Of a DNA stretch of 64,000 bases, positions 1-8,478 are shown piece after piece. A model generated the notes under the pieces. It made no database searches and was not told the DNA's origin. It saw only the letters and a list, made by a program, of their open reading frames with translations. Source of the stretch: Marinobacter vulgaris. Its GTDB lineage: Bacteria; Pseudomonadota; Gammaproteobacteria; Pseudomonadales; Oleiphilaceae. Positions within the stretch are counted from its first letter, which is position 1, and each line of letters begins with the position of its first letter. A program made the translations under genes and the position numbers. Location of the stretch: assembly GCF_003344045.1 (NCBI RefSeq), contig NZ_QFWX01000008.1:1-64000 (forward strand), in the 5' to 3' direction.

Positions 1-62
1 CCAATGCAGCAGAGCTGGCCTATTGGAAAGCTCAAAAGACGGTGGCCTAAAACACTTGACCA

Positions 63-1259
63 CTACACATCGAATTCGGTCTTTGATGCCGAAAAATTCT
101 TAAAGCAGCTTCTCATCCCATGAGCACATGCGATCAGATTGTACCGTGGGTCGACAAACCCCTTACCCCCAGATTTCAAAGACGCCCGATGGATTGCTTT
201 GACAGTGTTGTTCAGAGCATTCTCGCTTATCTGCTCATTCTCTCCGTACCCCGGAAACACATAACGACCAGACTTCGGCATGCTCCGCAAGATCTCTATT
301 GCTCTCGGCACCAAGGGCACTGTGTGTGCCTCGTTGGGGTCGCGATTCTTAACTTTATCGCCAGGGAGCGTCCAGACCCCCTCTTCAAAGTTGATTTCCG
401 ACCATTCAGCAAACTGGACCTCTGTCGGCCGAGCGACAGTTAGAATTTGAAACTCCAATGCGCGGGCAAAGACAGTATCTCGCTTCAAAAGAAGCTTCAT
501 GAAATCAGGCAGCTCTTGGTGCCTCATCGCGGGCTTATGCTTAGTCTTGTGAATACGTTTTGCCGGTGCTAACCACCCATCCAAGTTATCATTCCAGTCG
601 GCAGGGTTTTTCCCGGAAACCAGGTTCCGAGAGTCCGCCATCTTCCAGATTTGGGCAATAGTTTGACGGATTCTGGTGGCGGTTGGTGTTTTTATAGTCC
701 ACAAGGGGCTAAGTACGCGCACGACGTCCTCAACGGTCAGATCGCCGATTTGGGTATCACCAATTTCCACCATGCATCGGTCTATGGCCTTCCTCAACCT
801 GTTTCGCTGCCTTTGCGGCTTCTTACCACGGAAGGTCACTTCTTTTATTTTGTAATACTCCTCCGCGAGTTCACCAAAGGTGATTTTCTTACGCTGGCGC
901 TCAATTTCTCTGGCCTTTCGCTCTTGGTTTTGCTCAACAGGATCTATGCCATTACGGATTTGCTCCTTTTTTTGGCGGGCCAGCTCTCGCGCCTCTCCAA
1001 GGCTCACATCCGGATATCCCCCCAGGCCGATCTCGCGACGACGAAGGCCTACAGTGGTAATCAACACCCACGAACGGGAGCCTATTTCCTGTCCAGCCGT
1101 TGGCGGCCGGCATTGCAGTGCGAGACCGTCGACCCCGCCCACTCTGTGGTAGGCGACACACAGCTCTCCAGCTATTCGCTTCTTCCCACCTTCTTTCACC
1201 ACCCCATGGCGTAAATTACGCACTTGAGCAGGCCCCATTTCTGGTACTTTTTTCGGCAT
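63..1259 (-). pseudogene. P4-type tyrosine integrase, C-terminally truncated
   Basis: The 398-residue product has the P4/prophage integrase layout: an N-terminal DUF4102-like arm-binding region (about 1-105), a core-binding region (about 125-230) and a catalytic domain. The first catalytic arginine (R277, in ARPTE) and the H-x-x-R box (H380, R383) are present. The protein stops at a TAG (63-65) before the L-x-H box and the tyrosine nucleophile. Past the stop, the same frame reads W-S-S-V-L-G-H-R-L, which looks like the missing LGH box, but no tyrosine follows at the expected distance before the window edge. It therefore appears interrupted and probably inactive. The ATG at 1259 has a GGAG ribosome site 7 bases upstream. 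No tRNA or att site was recognised beside it. It marks an old integration event; the family assignment is firm, the inactivation is inferred. Confidence 0.75.
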
Positions 1260-1410
1260 CGTCTAGCTCCACAATTCTTAATACCCATCAACCTACCCCT
1301 CATAATACCTGTCGTTGAATGGGCATATTTGTTACTCAACGATACCATTAAAATCAAAGGTCACAATTATTTTTATTTAAAACCAATAGTTTAGTTACCC
1401 ACTGAGACAT

Positions 1411-1782
1411 TCTGAGACTAACTGGGCCATCAGTGTGGAACCTGCCGGGGGCACCATATGGTCTTCCTCACCGATCTACGATCCTGCCCTGCAACAGCAG
1501 TGGCACGTTTCCATCGCCAATTAAAATTACCAAACCATCAATGGCCGGCTGTTCCTTTCTGAATGGAGTCTCATCGCTGGACATTTCAATGCCACACCAT
1601 GGACTGCGCTTTGCAATTTATCTGAGTATTCGGGAGGCGGATACAGTTGGACGATGGCAACGGCCATCCAGGAAGCAACAACTACGGGTTAGCACTTTAT
1701 CAATTCTAGTTCTGGGCACAGCTGGCAAACATCTGTGCCAGCTGTGCCAAGGTCGAACTGCAAATTATCGTTAATTAGCTGA
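1411..1782 (+). pseudogene. decayed coding remnant, unknown protein
   Basis: One plus-strand frame reads like ordinary protein for about 120 codons but is broken by TAA at 1522-1524 and TAG at 1690-1692, before a final TGA at 1780-1782. The stretch is rich in W, G and S, with segments such as EWSLIAGHFNATPW and CNLSEYSGGGYSW, faintly resembling the C/W/G-rich repeats of DUF1566-type surface proteins. It lies between the damaged integrase and the esterase gene. The rest of the 525-base gap (1260-1410) is AT-rich and holds no gene I can see. Calling it a pseudogene is an inference from frame quality only. Confidence 0.3.
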
Positions 1783-1784
1783 GG

Positions 1785-2741
1785 CTAGGGCTTTAGAAGC
1801 TGCAAAAGATCCTGCCCTGCACGCTGGTGTACCAACGTTGTGGGATGGACGTTGTCGAAAAAGACATAGCCCGTGCAGGCTGGTAGCCGACCGTCGGCGA
1901 TGCAGGAGTCATCCACGTTGGTGAAACCTACGGTTTCGGCGTCTTCAATCTGATTTGAAAGGAACTCGGCAAGGTCCCACTCCAGAATGTCTATGCTGGC
2001 CAGGGCCTCGACTCGGGCTACCGCTGCAGCCAGCTCTTTATTAAAGGTTGCAGTCAAACGTGAGGTACGCTTGTTCAGCTTTTCCGCACGTCTTTCCTCC
2101 GGCCGAGTTTGAGTGACCGCCAGCAGATTTTCCGCCACAACGTCTGTTTGAGGCGTCAGAGCCACATCCGGGGCATTGCCGACGAGGATGTTCCTAGCAC
2201 CTGCCATATAAAGCTTAATCACCTGCGCTTCAATCGAAGCGACTGCATCGGAAACCCGATCAAGAGCTTCCTTACGGATGGCCTGACGCTCACGCCCGAA
2301 GGACTCAGTTACCGAGCCAGCACGAATTGCCTGAGCGTCGAAGATATCGTTGCCGCCAATAATTACAACGTAAAGTGCGGCAGGGTCGGCGTTAGATCCT
2401 GTGAACTGCAAGTATGAGTTCACCTGACTGGGTAAATTGGTGTCAAACTCGCTGTCACTTCCAAGCGCCCGGGCACCACCAATTGCGTAGTTGGTTCCTC
2501 CTCCAAAGTTCGGAATCGCCTGCAGGTCGAAGCTGCTGGCCAGGATATCAACCGCAACAGGACCATTAGAGAACCGTTCAGGAGCCACGCCACCGGTCAA
2601 AATTGCGGCGTTGCCAGTATCAGAAAGGCTGTCACCAAAAATATAAATGGAGTCAAATGCGTTTGCGCCAGTTGCAGCAAACGCCATACCGAACGTCAGA
2701 CACAGCTGCTTAAAAAAACGACCGATTCGTGAATTCTTCAT
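1785..2741 (-). CDS. secreted GDSL-family (SGNH) esterase/lipase
   Basis: A serine ester hydrolase of the GDSL/SGNH family, probably acting outside the cytoplasm. A Sec-type signal peptide (charged MKNSR start, hydrophobic core, cut after A-N-A) precedes the mature FDSIYIFGDSLSDTGN block, which carries the nucleophile serine. Block III (GGNDIF) supplies the oxyanion asparagine, and the C-terminal DNVHPT block supplies Asp and His of the triad. Length (318 residues) fits bacterial extracellular members. An upstream ATG at 2762 is possible, but the one at 2741 gives a better signal peptide and has a purine-rich AAGAG before it. It stands alone, facing away from the FmdB gene; substrate unknown. 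Confidence 0.85.
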   Translation of the reverse strand: MKNSRIGRFFKQLCLTFGMAFAATGANAFDSIYIFGDSLSDTGNAAILTGGVAPERFSNGPVAVDILASSFDLQAIPNFGGGTNYAIGGARALGSDSEFDTNLPSQVNSYLQFTGSNADPAALYVVIIGGNDIFDAQAIRAGSVTESFGRERQAIRKEALDRVSDAVASIEAQVIKLYMAGARNILVGNAPDVALTPQTDVVAENLLAVTQTRPEERRAEKLNKRTSRLTATFNKELAAAVARVEALASIDILEWDLAEFLSNQIEDAETVGFTNVDDSCIADGRLPACTGYVFFDNVHPTTLVHQRAGQDLLQLLKP

Positions 2742-3020
2742 AGTTGTTACTCTTTTTGTCATTTTAACTGACCAGAGCTAGCCATTAGGCTTTCACTGGC
2801 ATCCGGCTTGAGGATCGTTTTGTGATGCTCTATCAACAAGCATAGAAAAAAGATACGCGACCTTACATTTCGAAACAATATGGCTCATCACTCCTTTTCC
2901 CGGCGGCATCAGCGGTAATAAGCACTGCGCACCCGCCGAGTCGCGTCATTTAGGTCTATTAGGGTTTCAGTAACCCTTGTAATCCTGAGCTCGAGGGCAA
3001 ATATTGGTTCGAGCCGCTGC

Positions 3021-3058
3021 GGTCGGTCCAGAATCGACAGCGAGGTGGCCGACCGACC
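3021..3058. repeat. short inverted repeat in a 450-base gene-free gap
   Basis: GGTCGGTC (3021-3028) and GACCGACC (3051-3058) form an 8-bp perfect inverted repeat with a 22-base spacer. It lies in the gap 2763-3210, which holds no convincing gene. No T-tract follows on either strand. Function unknown. Confidence 0.4.
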
Positions 3059-3155
3059 AATCGCAAGTTATTCGATCTAAGGCACGGCCACTATGTCAAA
3101 GTGTCTTGAGAAGATTACACGACTGGTGCTAAAGCTGTGTTCCGGGCCTGGTCGC

Positions 3156-3180
3156 AAAAAAAGCCCCCGAAAACGGAGGC
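3156..3180 (-). terminator. Rho-independent terminator of the amide operon
   Basis: On the minus strand a 7-bp stem (GCCTCCG / CGGGGGC, one G-T pair) with a TTTT loop is followed by seven T residues. It lies 30 bases past the fmdB stop and ends the urt-ami-fmd unit. Confidence 0.85.
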
Positions 3181-3210
3181 AAACATCACGTGACATTTCA
3201 CGGCTACCAA

Positions 3211-3564
3211 TTAGTGACTGATCATCCACGGCCTCATAGAAGGGAACATTTTCTTGCCATCGGCAGTGTAGAACAGCATTGACTTACCGGGCTTCGGGGA
3301 ACCACAGCCGCAGGCGCGGCTGTGTTCCTTGTCGTGGGCCCGTCGGTCGGCGGTGGAAAACACAGGCTCGTGCCGGGATTTCTCGTTCCGGTCCTGCGCG
3401 GCCCGATCCGCTGCATTCAGGGCCACAATTTCCGGCGGCAACACAATCACCCTTGGTGAAAGTACCTTGCAGGTGGGGCATTCCACCGGTTTCGCGCTGT
3501 CTGCCATGGTCGCCAGCGTATTAAACAGGCCATGTTCGCGGCATTTGTAGTCATACACGGGCAT
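3211..3564 (-). CDS. fmdB: FmdB-family zinc-ribbon protein
   Basis: A small protein whose first 40 residues form the FmdB zinc ribbon: MPVYDYKC with C8, H11, then C29-P-T-C32. A second cysteine cluster (ACGCG) lies near residue 86. FmdB was named in Methylophilus, where it sits beside formamidase and was proposed to regulate it. Here it follows fmdA by 5 bases and must be co-transcribed. At 117 residues it is within the family range. One ligand of the first knuckle is His rather than the usual Cys. Whether it regulates, chaperones zinc, or binds another protein cannot be told from the sequence. Confidence 0.8.
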   Translation of the reverse strand: MPVYDYKCREHGLFNTLATMADSAKPVECPTCKVLSPRVIVLPPEIVALNAADRAAQDRNEKSRHEPVFSTADRRAHDKEHSRACGCGSPKPGKSMLFYTADGKKMFPSMRPWMISH

Positions 3565-3569
3565 GGTGT

Positions 3570-4802
3570 TTACTCCTTATCTTTTGACAGTGGCACATCC
3601 ATTCCTCCACTGGTCATCTTCTTCGGCCCATCAGCCGAAGGGTTGATGTCGAAGTCGAAGATGTCCGTGGGCAACCACAGGGTGGCGCACGCATTAGGGA
3701 TATCTACCACCCCGCTGATATGGCCTTCGACCGGTGCGCAGCCAAGGATCGCGTAGGCCTGGGCTCTGGTGTATCCGAACTTGGTCATGTATTCGATGGC
3801 GTTCAGGCAGGCCTGGCGATAGGCCACGTGTACGTCCAGGTAGTGCTGACCGCCTTGCTCATCTACCGATATGCCCTCGAAGATCACGTAATCGTCATAA
3901 CGTGGTTTGATAACGCTGGGTTTGAACACGGGGTTCTTGATGCCGTACTTCTTGATGCCATCCTTGATCAGGTTCACTCGCAGGTGAATCCAGCCTGCCA
4001 TCTCTATGGCGCCACAGAAGGTGATTTCGCCGTCGCCCTGGCTGAAGTGCAGGTCTCCAACGGATAGGCCAGCGCCATCTACGTAAACTGGGAAGTAAAT
4101 CTTGGATCCGCGGGAGAGGTCTTTAATGTCGCAGTTACCGCCGTGCTCCCGGGGCGGTACGGTCCGAGCAGCTTCGGCACCCGCCTTTTTAGCGTCCTCC
4201 GGTTTCATCTGACCCATATGGGCAGTATCAGCCTGTGGCAGGGTTGCCAGTTCCGGTACCCGGTCAGGATCGGTGGCAACCAGCGCTTTTTCTCGGGTAT
4301 TCCACTCTTCCAGCATGGACTTCGAAGGCAACGTTCCGATCAGGCCGGGGTGAATCAGGCCGGCGAATTCGACGTTGGGAATGTGACGGGATTTGGTGAA
4401 CATGCCGCTGAAGTCCCAGATGCTTTTCTGCGCTTCGGGGAAGTGTTCGGTCAGGAAGCCACCGCCGTTCTGTTTGGAGAAGAACCCGTTAAAACCCCAC
4501 TGGCTGTTATCAAAGGTGCCAATGTCCATAATGTCCACTTCCAGGAGGTCGCCAGGCTCTGCACCTTCCACGGCGATGGGGCCGGACAGGAAGTGAACCT
4601 GACTTAGGTCAACATCGCGGACGTCGTCGGCGCTGTCGTCGTTCTTAATCTGGCCACCGGTCCAGTCGTAGCACTCCACAATGAAATCATCACCGGGCTT
4701 TACTTTGGCCACCATAGGAATATCCGGGTGCCAGCGGTTATGAATCTTGTCGTTGTCGTAAGCGGACTTGTTCAGGTCAATCTTGATGATGGTTTCAGCC
4801 AT
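3570..4802 (-). CDS. fmdA: formamidase (FmdA/AmdA family)
   Basis: A 410-residue acetamidase/formamidase-family enzyme releasing ammonia from formamide and perhaps other short amides in the cytoplasm. Length and landmark blocks match the Methylophilus-type formamidase: PVEGAEPGDLLEVDI near residue 80, a G-G-N-C-D-I-K-D block near 220, the FSQGDGEITFCGAIE block with clustered acidic ligands near 255, and ILGCAPVEGHISGVVDIPNA near 355. A strong AAGGAG site precedes the ATG. A 100-base gap separates it from amiB, and a palindrome shared with the urtA upstream region falls there, so fmdAB may have its own promoter. A second, shorter FmdA paralogue lies at 50908-51855. Confidence 0.93.
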   Translation of the reverse strand: MAETIIKIDLNKSAYDNDKIHNRWHPDIPMVAKVKPGDDFIVECYDWTGGQIKNDDSADDVRDVDLSQVHFLSGPIAVEGAEPGDLLEVDIMDIGTFDNSQWGFNGFFSKQNGGGFLTEHFPEAQKSIWDFSGMFTKSRHIPNVEFAGLIHPGLIGTLPSKSMLEEWNTREKALVATDPDRVPELATLPQADTAHMGQMKPEDAKKAGAEAARTVPPREHGGNCDIKDLSRGSKIYFPVYVDGAGLSVGDLHFSQGDGEITFCGAIEMAGWIHLRVNLIKDGIKKYGIKNPVFKPSVIKPRYDDYVIFEGISVDEQGGQHYLDVHVAYRQACLNAIEYMTKFGYTRAQAYAILGCAPVEGHISGVVDIPNACATLWLPTDIFDFDINPSADGPKKMTSGGMDVPLSKDKE

Positions 4803-4896
4803 GGCAGGGGCTCCTTGTTATTGGCTTACTCATTAAATTACGCCCCTACTATCCAAAATCTGGCACCGGCAGTGTATTCGCGAAATGCCCCCGGTA

Positions 4897-4912
4897 CCTA
4901 CGTCATTCAACG
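4897..4912. promoter_or_regulatory. palindrome upstream of fmdA, shared with urtA
   Basis: CCTACGTCATTCAACG contains the near-palindrome CGTCA-TT-CAACG. It differs at two bases from the site at 12088-12103 upstream of urtA. It overlaps the amiB stop codon and lies 95 bases before the fmdA start. Likely an operator for the cluster's LuxR-type regulator; this is inferred. Confidence 0.5.
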
Positions 4913-5946
4913 TATTGGTAAACCCTCACCTCTTCATTGTGCATATCTGCTTCGAATCGCTGGCATTCAGGAAATGCCAGCAACGCCTTTGCAACTGCTG
5001 GCTCCAGCCGCTGACGAAAAGCACGCAGAATTTCTCGGGCGCCATACCGGCTGTCGTATCCCTGACAGAGTTCGGTCCGTAATAGCGGCGATAACGTCAG
5101 TTCCGCATGCTTGCGGGCCAGGCGTTTATTCAGGCCGGCCAGCTCGATATCCAGCAGCGCGCCCAGCCAGTTCTCGGTGAGGTTGTTGAAGGTAAGGATC
5201 TGATCGATCCGGTTAAGGAACTCCGGGTCAAAATGGCGGCGTAGGGCGATATCCCGAATCGCCTCGCCATCTCCCGTCGTGAGCCCCAACCATCGGCGCC
5301 AGCCGCGCTGGTACTTTTGATGGCTGGCTTCGGCCTCCAGGGCTCCGGCATTGCTAGTCATGAATATCAGGGTGTTGCGGAAGTCAATTTCCCGATTGCC
5401 GGAAGGAAATACCAGCCGGCCGGTGTCCAACACGTTCAGCAGGGTGCGAACCACCTCTTTGCTGGCTTTTTCAATCTCGTCGAACAGCACAATACCGGGC
5501 TTGCTGAAAGATCCCTGCACCTTCTCCAGATCAAACAGGCTGTGGCCTTCCTTGCTGCCTACGTAGCCCGGTGGTGCACCGGTGAGCGCGGCGGCGTAGT
5601 GCTCCTGGGCCAGGGTGTTCATGTCAATACGGCAGAGCCCATCGCGACTTCCGTGAATGGCCTCAGCTATCAGCCGCACGGTTTCAGTTTTGCCGACGCC
5701 CGTGGGACCCAAGAACATGTGCACTGCCAGCGGCCGGTTTTCTTCGCCAATGTCGGCTTTCACCCGTACCAGCATTGATTCCATGGCTGCCAGGGCATCG
5801 TCCTGGCCCACTATTTTTTCCCGCAGGCGGGACATCACCACATCTGGCTCGAAACGGAACCGGGAAGCACGAACCGGGCCTGAGGCGGCCCGGTTCTGTT
5901 CAATGGTTTCCCGGTTTGCTTCCAGCCGTTCATTGATAAACGGCAT
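4903..5946 (-). CDS. amiB: AmiB-like AAA+ ATPase of the amidase operon
   Basis: A single-ring ClpB/ClpX-like AAA+ protein of 347 residues. Visible elements: Walker A GPTGVGKT (80-87), Walker B IVLFDE (152-157), sensor-1 asparagine near 199, arginine finger in FLNRID (about 246) and sensor-2 GAR near 304, with a D2-small C-terminal region. In Pseudomonas aeruginosa amiB is the ClpB-like ATPase gene directly after amiE, as here. Its exact role is unsettled; a chaperone or energising role for amidase or uptake has been suggested. The reading frame is open further upstream to 6018, but the ATG at 5946 has a GGGAGG site and avoids overlapping amiE, whose stop is 17 bases away. Confidence 0.88.
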   Translation of the reverse strand: MPFINERLEANRETIEQNRAASGPVRASRFRFEPDVVMSRLREKIVGQDDALAAMESMLVRVKADIGEENRPLAVHMFLGPTGVGKTETVRLIAEAIHGSRDGLCRIDMNTLAQEHYAAALTGAPPGYVGSKEGHSLFDLEKVQGSFSKPGIVLFDEIEKASKEVVRTLLNVLDTGRLVFPSGNREIDFRNTLIFMTSNAGALEAEASHQKYQRGWRRWLGLTTGDGEAIRDIALRRHFDPEFLNRIDQILTFNNLTENWLGALLDIELAGLNKRLARKHAELTLSPLLRTELCQGYDSRYGAREILRAFRQRLEPAVAKALLAFPECQRFEADMHNEEVRVYQYVE

Positions 5947-5963
5947 GAACGCCTCCCGGGTCT

Positions 5964-7010
5964 TTAGGCCCCCGCCGAATTTTCTTTGCCCTCGAACGGC
6001 AAGTCGCCCACCGGGCACTCGGCGGTACCCACGGTCCTGCGCGTCATGGCTTCCACATTCTCCTGCGCCTTCTGGGCGTCCATAACCCAGGTACGGTAGA
6101 ACTCGAACGGGCAGTCAGCGACGCCCTTGTCACCATCACCGGAGGCATGAACCCCGGAATAACCCCTGTGCAGCAACTTGAACAGGTGGTTCTGGGACTG
6201 GTCGTTCTGGCGGGCGTCGCGGATCTGGCTTACCGAGAGCTGAGCGTACTGAATGCCCATGTCTTCCTCGCCGCACTCGCCCAGCGTCCGGCCATCAAAA
6301 CCAATAATGGCGGAGTGTCCGAAGTAGGAATAGACGCCGTCAAAACCGGCCGCATTGGCGACCGCCACGTAGCAGTTATTGGCCCAGGCCATACTCTTGG
6401 ACATCATCACCTGCTGTTCCTTGGCCGGGTACATGTAGCCCTGGCAGCGCACGATAAGCTCAGCGCCCTTCATGGCGCAGTCCCGCCAGATTTCCGGGTA
6501 GTTGCCGTCATCGCAGATGATCAGGCTGATTTTCATGCCCTTGGGGCCTTCCGTGACATAGGTAGAATCGCCGGGATACCAACCCTCGATCGGGCACCAG
6601 GGAATGCACTTCCGGTATTTTTGAACGATTTCACCCTCGTTATTGATCAGAACCAGTGTGTTGTAGGGTGCCTTGTTCGGATGATCCTCATGTCGCTCGC
6701 CGGTAAGGGAAAATATCCCCCAGGTATTGGCCTCGCGGCATGCGGCCGAAAAAATAGCGGTTTCATCGCCGGGAACGCTGGCGGCGGTTTCCATCATCTC
6801 GTCGTTGTCGTACATGATGCCCATGGTGCTGTATTCCGGAAACACCACAAGATCCATGCCCGGCAGGCCCACTTTCATGCCCTTGATCATTTCTGCAATA
6901 TTGCGGGCATTGTCCAGGACCTCGGCCCTTGTGTGCAGGCGCGGCATTTTATAGTTCACCACCGCCACGCCGACGGTATCGTTACTGCTGGAAATATCAC
7001 CGTGTCTCAT
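5964..7010 (-). CDS. amiE: aliphatic amidase AmiE
   Basis: Hydrolyses short aliphatic amides such as acetamide and propionamide to the carboxylate and ammonia. The 348-residue nitrilase-superfamily protein matches the well-known P. aeruginosa AmiE from its first residues ([11 protein letters not shown]). The catalytic triad falls at the same numbers: Glu59 (FPEYS), Lys134 (KYRK) and Cys166 (IICDDG). It is the sixth gene of the urtABCDE-amiE-amiB unit, 14 bases after urtE, so uptake and hydrolysis are coupled. Unlike in Pseudomonas, no amiC/amiR lies beside it; that pair heads the second amide operon 49 kb away. Control here probably comes from the adjacent two-component genes. Confidence 0.97.
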   Translation of the reverse strand: MRHGDISSSNDTVGVAVVNYKMPRLHTRAEVLDNARNIAEMIKGMKVGLPGMDLVVFPEYSTMGIMYDNDEMMETAASVPGDETAIFSAACREANTWGIFSLTGERHEDHPNKAPYNTLVLINNEGEIVQKYRKCIPWCPIEGWYPGDSTYVTEGPKGMKISLIICDDGNYPEIWRDCAMKGAELIVRCQGYMYPAKEQQVMMSKSMAWANNCYVAVANAAGFDGVYSYFGHSAIIGFDGRTLGECGEEDMGIQYAQLSVSQIRDARQNDQSQNHLFKLLHRGYSGVHASGDGDKGVADCPFEFYRTWVMDAQKAQENVEAMTRRTVGTAECPVGDLPFEGKENSAGA

Positions 7011-7024
7011 TGGTCTGCTCCTCG

Positions 7025-7714
7025 TTAGACTGCCAGATAACTTGCAATTTTGTCCTGATCTGCCTCTTCCCGGCTCTCTTCATGCACAATCGAGCCCTTC
7101 TCTATCACCAGGATCCGATCGGCCGCATCCATCACAAAGCTAAGAACCTGTTCCGACACCACAATCGACAAGCCACGCTCATCGCGGATCCGCCGAAGTG
7201 TTTGTGCGATTTCCTTGATGATGTTGGGCTGAATACCCTCTGTCGGCTCATCGAGCAGTAGCACCTTGGGCCGGGTGGCCAGGGCGCGAGCAATAGCCAG
7301 CTGCTGCTGCTGGCCCCCGGACAGGTTGCCGCCTGGCCGGTTCTGCATTTCTTTCAGCACTGGAAATAGCTCGTAAAGATCTTCAGGCACCTTCTTTTCA
7401 CCGATTGCGGCCAGGGCCGTTTCAATGTTTTCCCGCACCGTCAGAGTGGGAAAAATCATCCGCCCCTGAGGCACAAAACCGATCCCGGCGCGAACCCGCT
7501 GGAAGCTCTTCAAATTGGAAATGTTGGTTCCGCCAAGGCTGACTTCACCACCTTTGGTGGGGGTCATACCCACCAGGGATTTCATCAGCGTAGTCTTGCC
7601 CATACCGTTGCGGCCCACCACGGCTACAATCTCGTTTTCTTTCACATCAAGATTGAGATCATCAATGATGGTGCTCTGGCCATAGGCCACCGAATGATGT
7701 TTTATGCTCAGCAT
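7025..7714 (-). CDS. urtE: urea/amide ABC transporter ATPase UrtE
   Basis: The second ATPase of a HAAT-family importer (the LivF equivalent). Walker A is GRNGMGKT (about 35-42), the signature LSGGQQQQ is near 132, and Walker B is VLLLDEP near 155, followed by the TEGIQPNI segment typical of UrtE. At 229 residues it is normal length. It starts 2 bases past urtD and is followed directly by amiE. It powers import of the ligand bound by UrtA on the inner face of the membrane. The Urt assignment rests on gene order and similarity to urea transporters; short amides are an equally likely substrate in this context. Confidence 0.93.
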   Translation of the reverse strand: MLSIKHHSVAYGQSTIIDDLNLDVKENEIVAVVGRNGMGKTTLMKSLVGMTPTKGGEVSLGGTNISNLKSFQRVRAGIGFVPQGRMIFPTLTVRENIETALAAIGEKKVPEDLYELFPVLKEMQNRPGGNLSGGQQQQLAIARALATRPKVLLLDEPTEGIQPNIIKEIAQTLRRIRDERGLSIVVSEQVLSFVMDAADRILVIEKGSIVHEESREEADQDKIASYLAV

Positions 7715-7716
7715 GA

Positions 7717-8478
7717 TCAGTGCCCCAGGTAGACTTCGATGACTTTCGGGTCCGCTTTCACCTTCTCAATAGACCCCTCGGACAACACCCTGCCCTGATG
7801 CATCACCGTGACCCGGTCAGCAATATCTCCGACAAACTGCATGTCATGCTCAACCACCAGCACCGTGTGGTCCCTGGTAATCACTCTGAGCAGTTCGGCA
7901 GTTTTCTTGCGTTCCGCCACAGACATGCCAGCAACTGGCTCGTCCAGCATCAGCAGATCCGGTTTCTGGATCAGCAACATGCCGATTTCCAACCATTGTT
8001 TCTGGCCATGACTGAGCGAGGCTGCCGGCTCGTACAGTGCATCCGTCAGGAAGATGGTTTCTGCCACCTCCTCCACCGCCTCGATCACTGCTCTGTCCCG
8101 TTTGAAGGCCAGTGCCCCCATCACGCTATGGCCCTGTGGGTAGGACACTTCAAGGTTCTCGAATACGGTCAGATCCTCGAACACCGATGGGGTCTGGAAT
8201 TTCCGGCCCACGCCGGAATGCACGATCTGGTGTTCCTTCAGCCTGGTCAGCTCCTTGCCGGCAAACTTGATGGAGCCAGACGACGCTTTGGTTTTACCGC
8301 AGATCAAGTCCAGCACCGTGGTTTTACCGGCGCCATTGGGGCCAATGATGACCCGGATCTCCTTCGGATCGAGATAGAAAGACAGGTCGTCAACGGCCTT
8401 GAAGCCGTCAAAAGAAACAGTCAGGCCTTCTACCGCCAGCAGGAAGTCTCCGCTTTTGCGCTTGGCTGCATTCATCAC
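7717..8478 (-). CDS. urtD: urea/amide ABC transporter ATPase UrtD
   Basis: The first ATPase (LivG-like) of the importer, 253 residues. Walker A GPNGAGKT is near residue 48, the LSHGQKQWLEIGML signature near 155 is the UrtD form of the ABC signature, and Walker B LLMLDEP is near 176, followed by the switch histidine in VVEHDM. The last bases of urtC overlap its start by 4, a translational-coupling arrangement. It pairs with UrtE at the membrane. Confidence 0.93.
   Translation of the reverse strand: MMNAAKRKSGDFLLAVEGLTVSFDGFKAVDDLSFYLDPKEIRVIIGPNGAGKTTVLDLICGKTKASSGSIKFAGKELTRLKEHQIVHSGVGRKFQTPSVFEDLTVFENLEVSYPQGHSVMGALAFKRDRAVIEAVEEVAETIFLTDALYEPAASLSHGQKQWLEIGMLLIQKPDLLMLDEPVAGMSVAERKKTAELLRVITRDHTVLVVEHDMQFVGDIADRVTVMHQGRVLSEGSIEKVKADPKVIEVYLGH

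Noticed and set aside
1..50. End of a plus-strand reading frame (NAAELAYWKAQKTVA, stop at 48-50)
   Set aside because: Only 15 codons are visible and they match nothing I recognise, so a partial gene cannot be claimed.
3004..3020. GGTTCGAGCC, resembling a tRNA T-arm
   Set aside because: The flanks do not pair to form a T-stem and no acceptor or anticodon arm is found around it.
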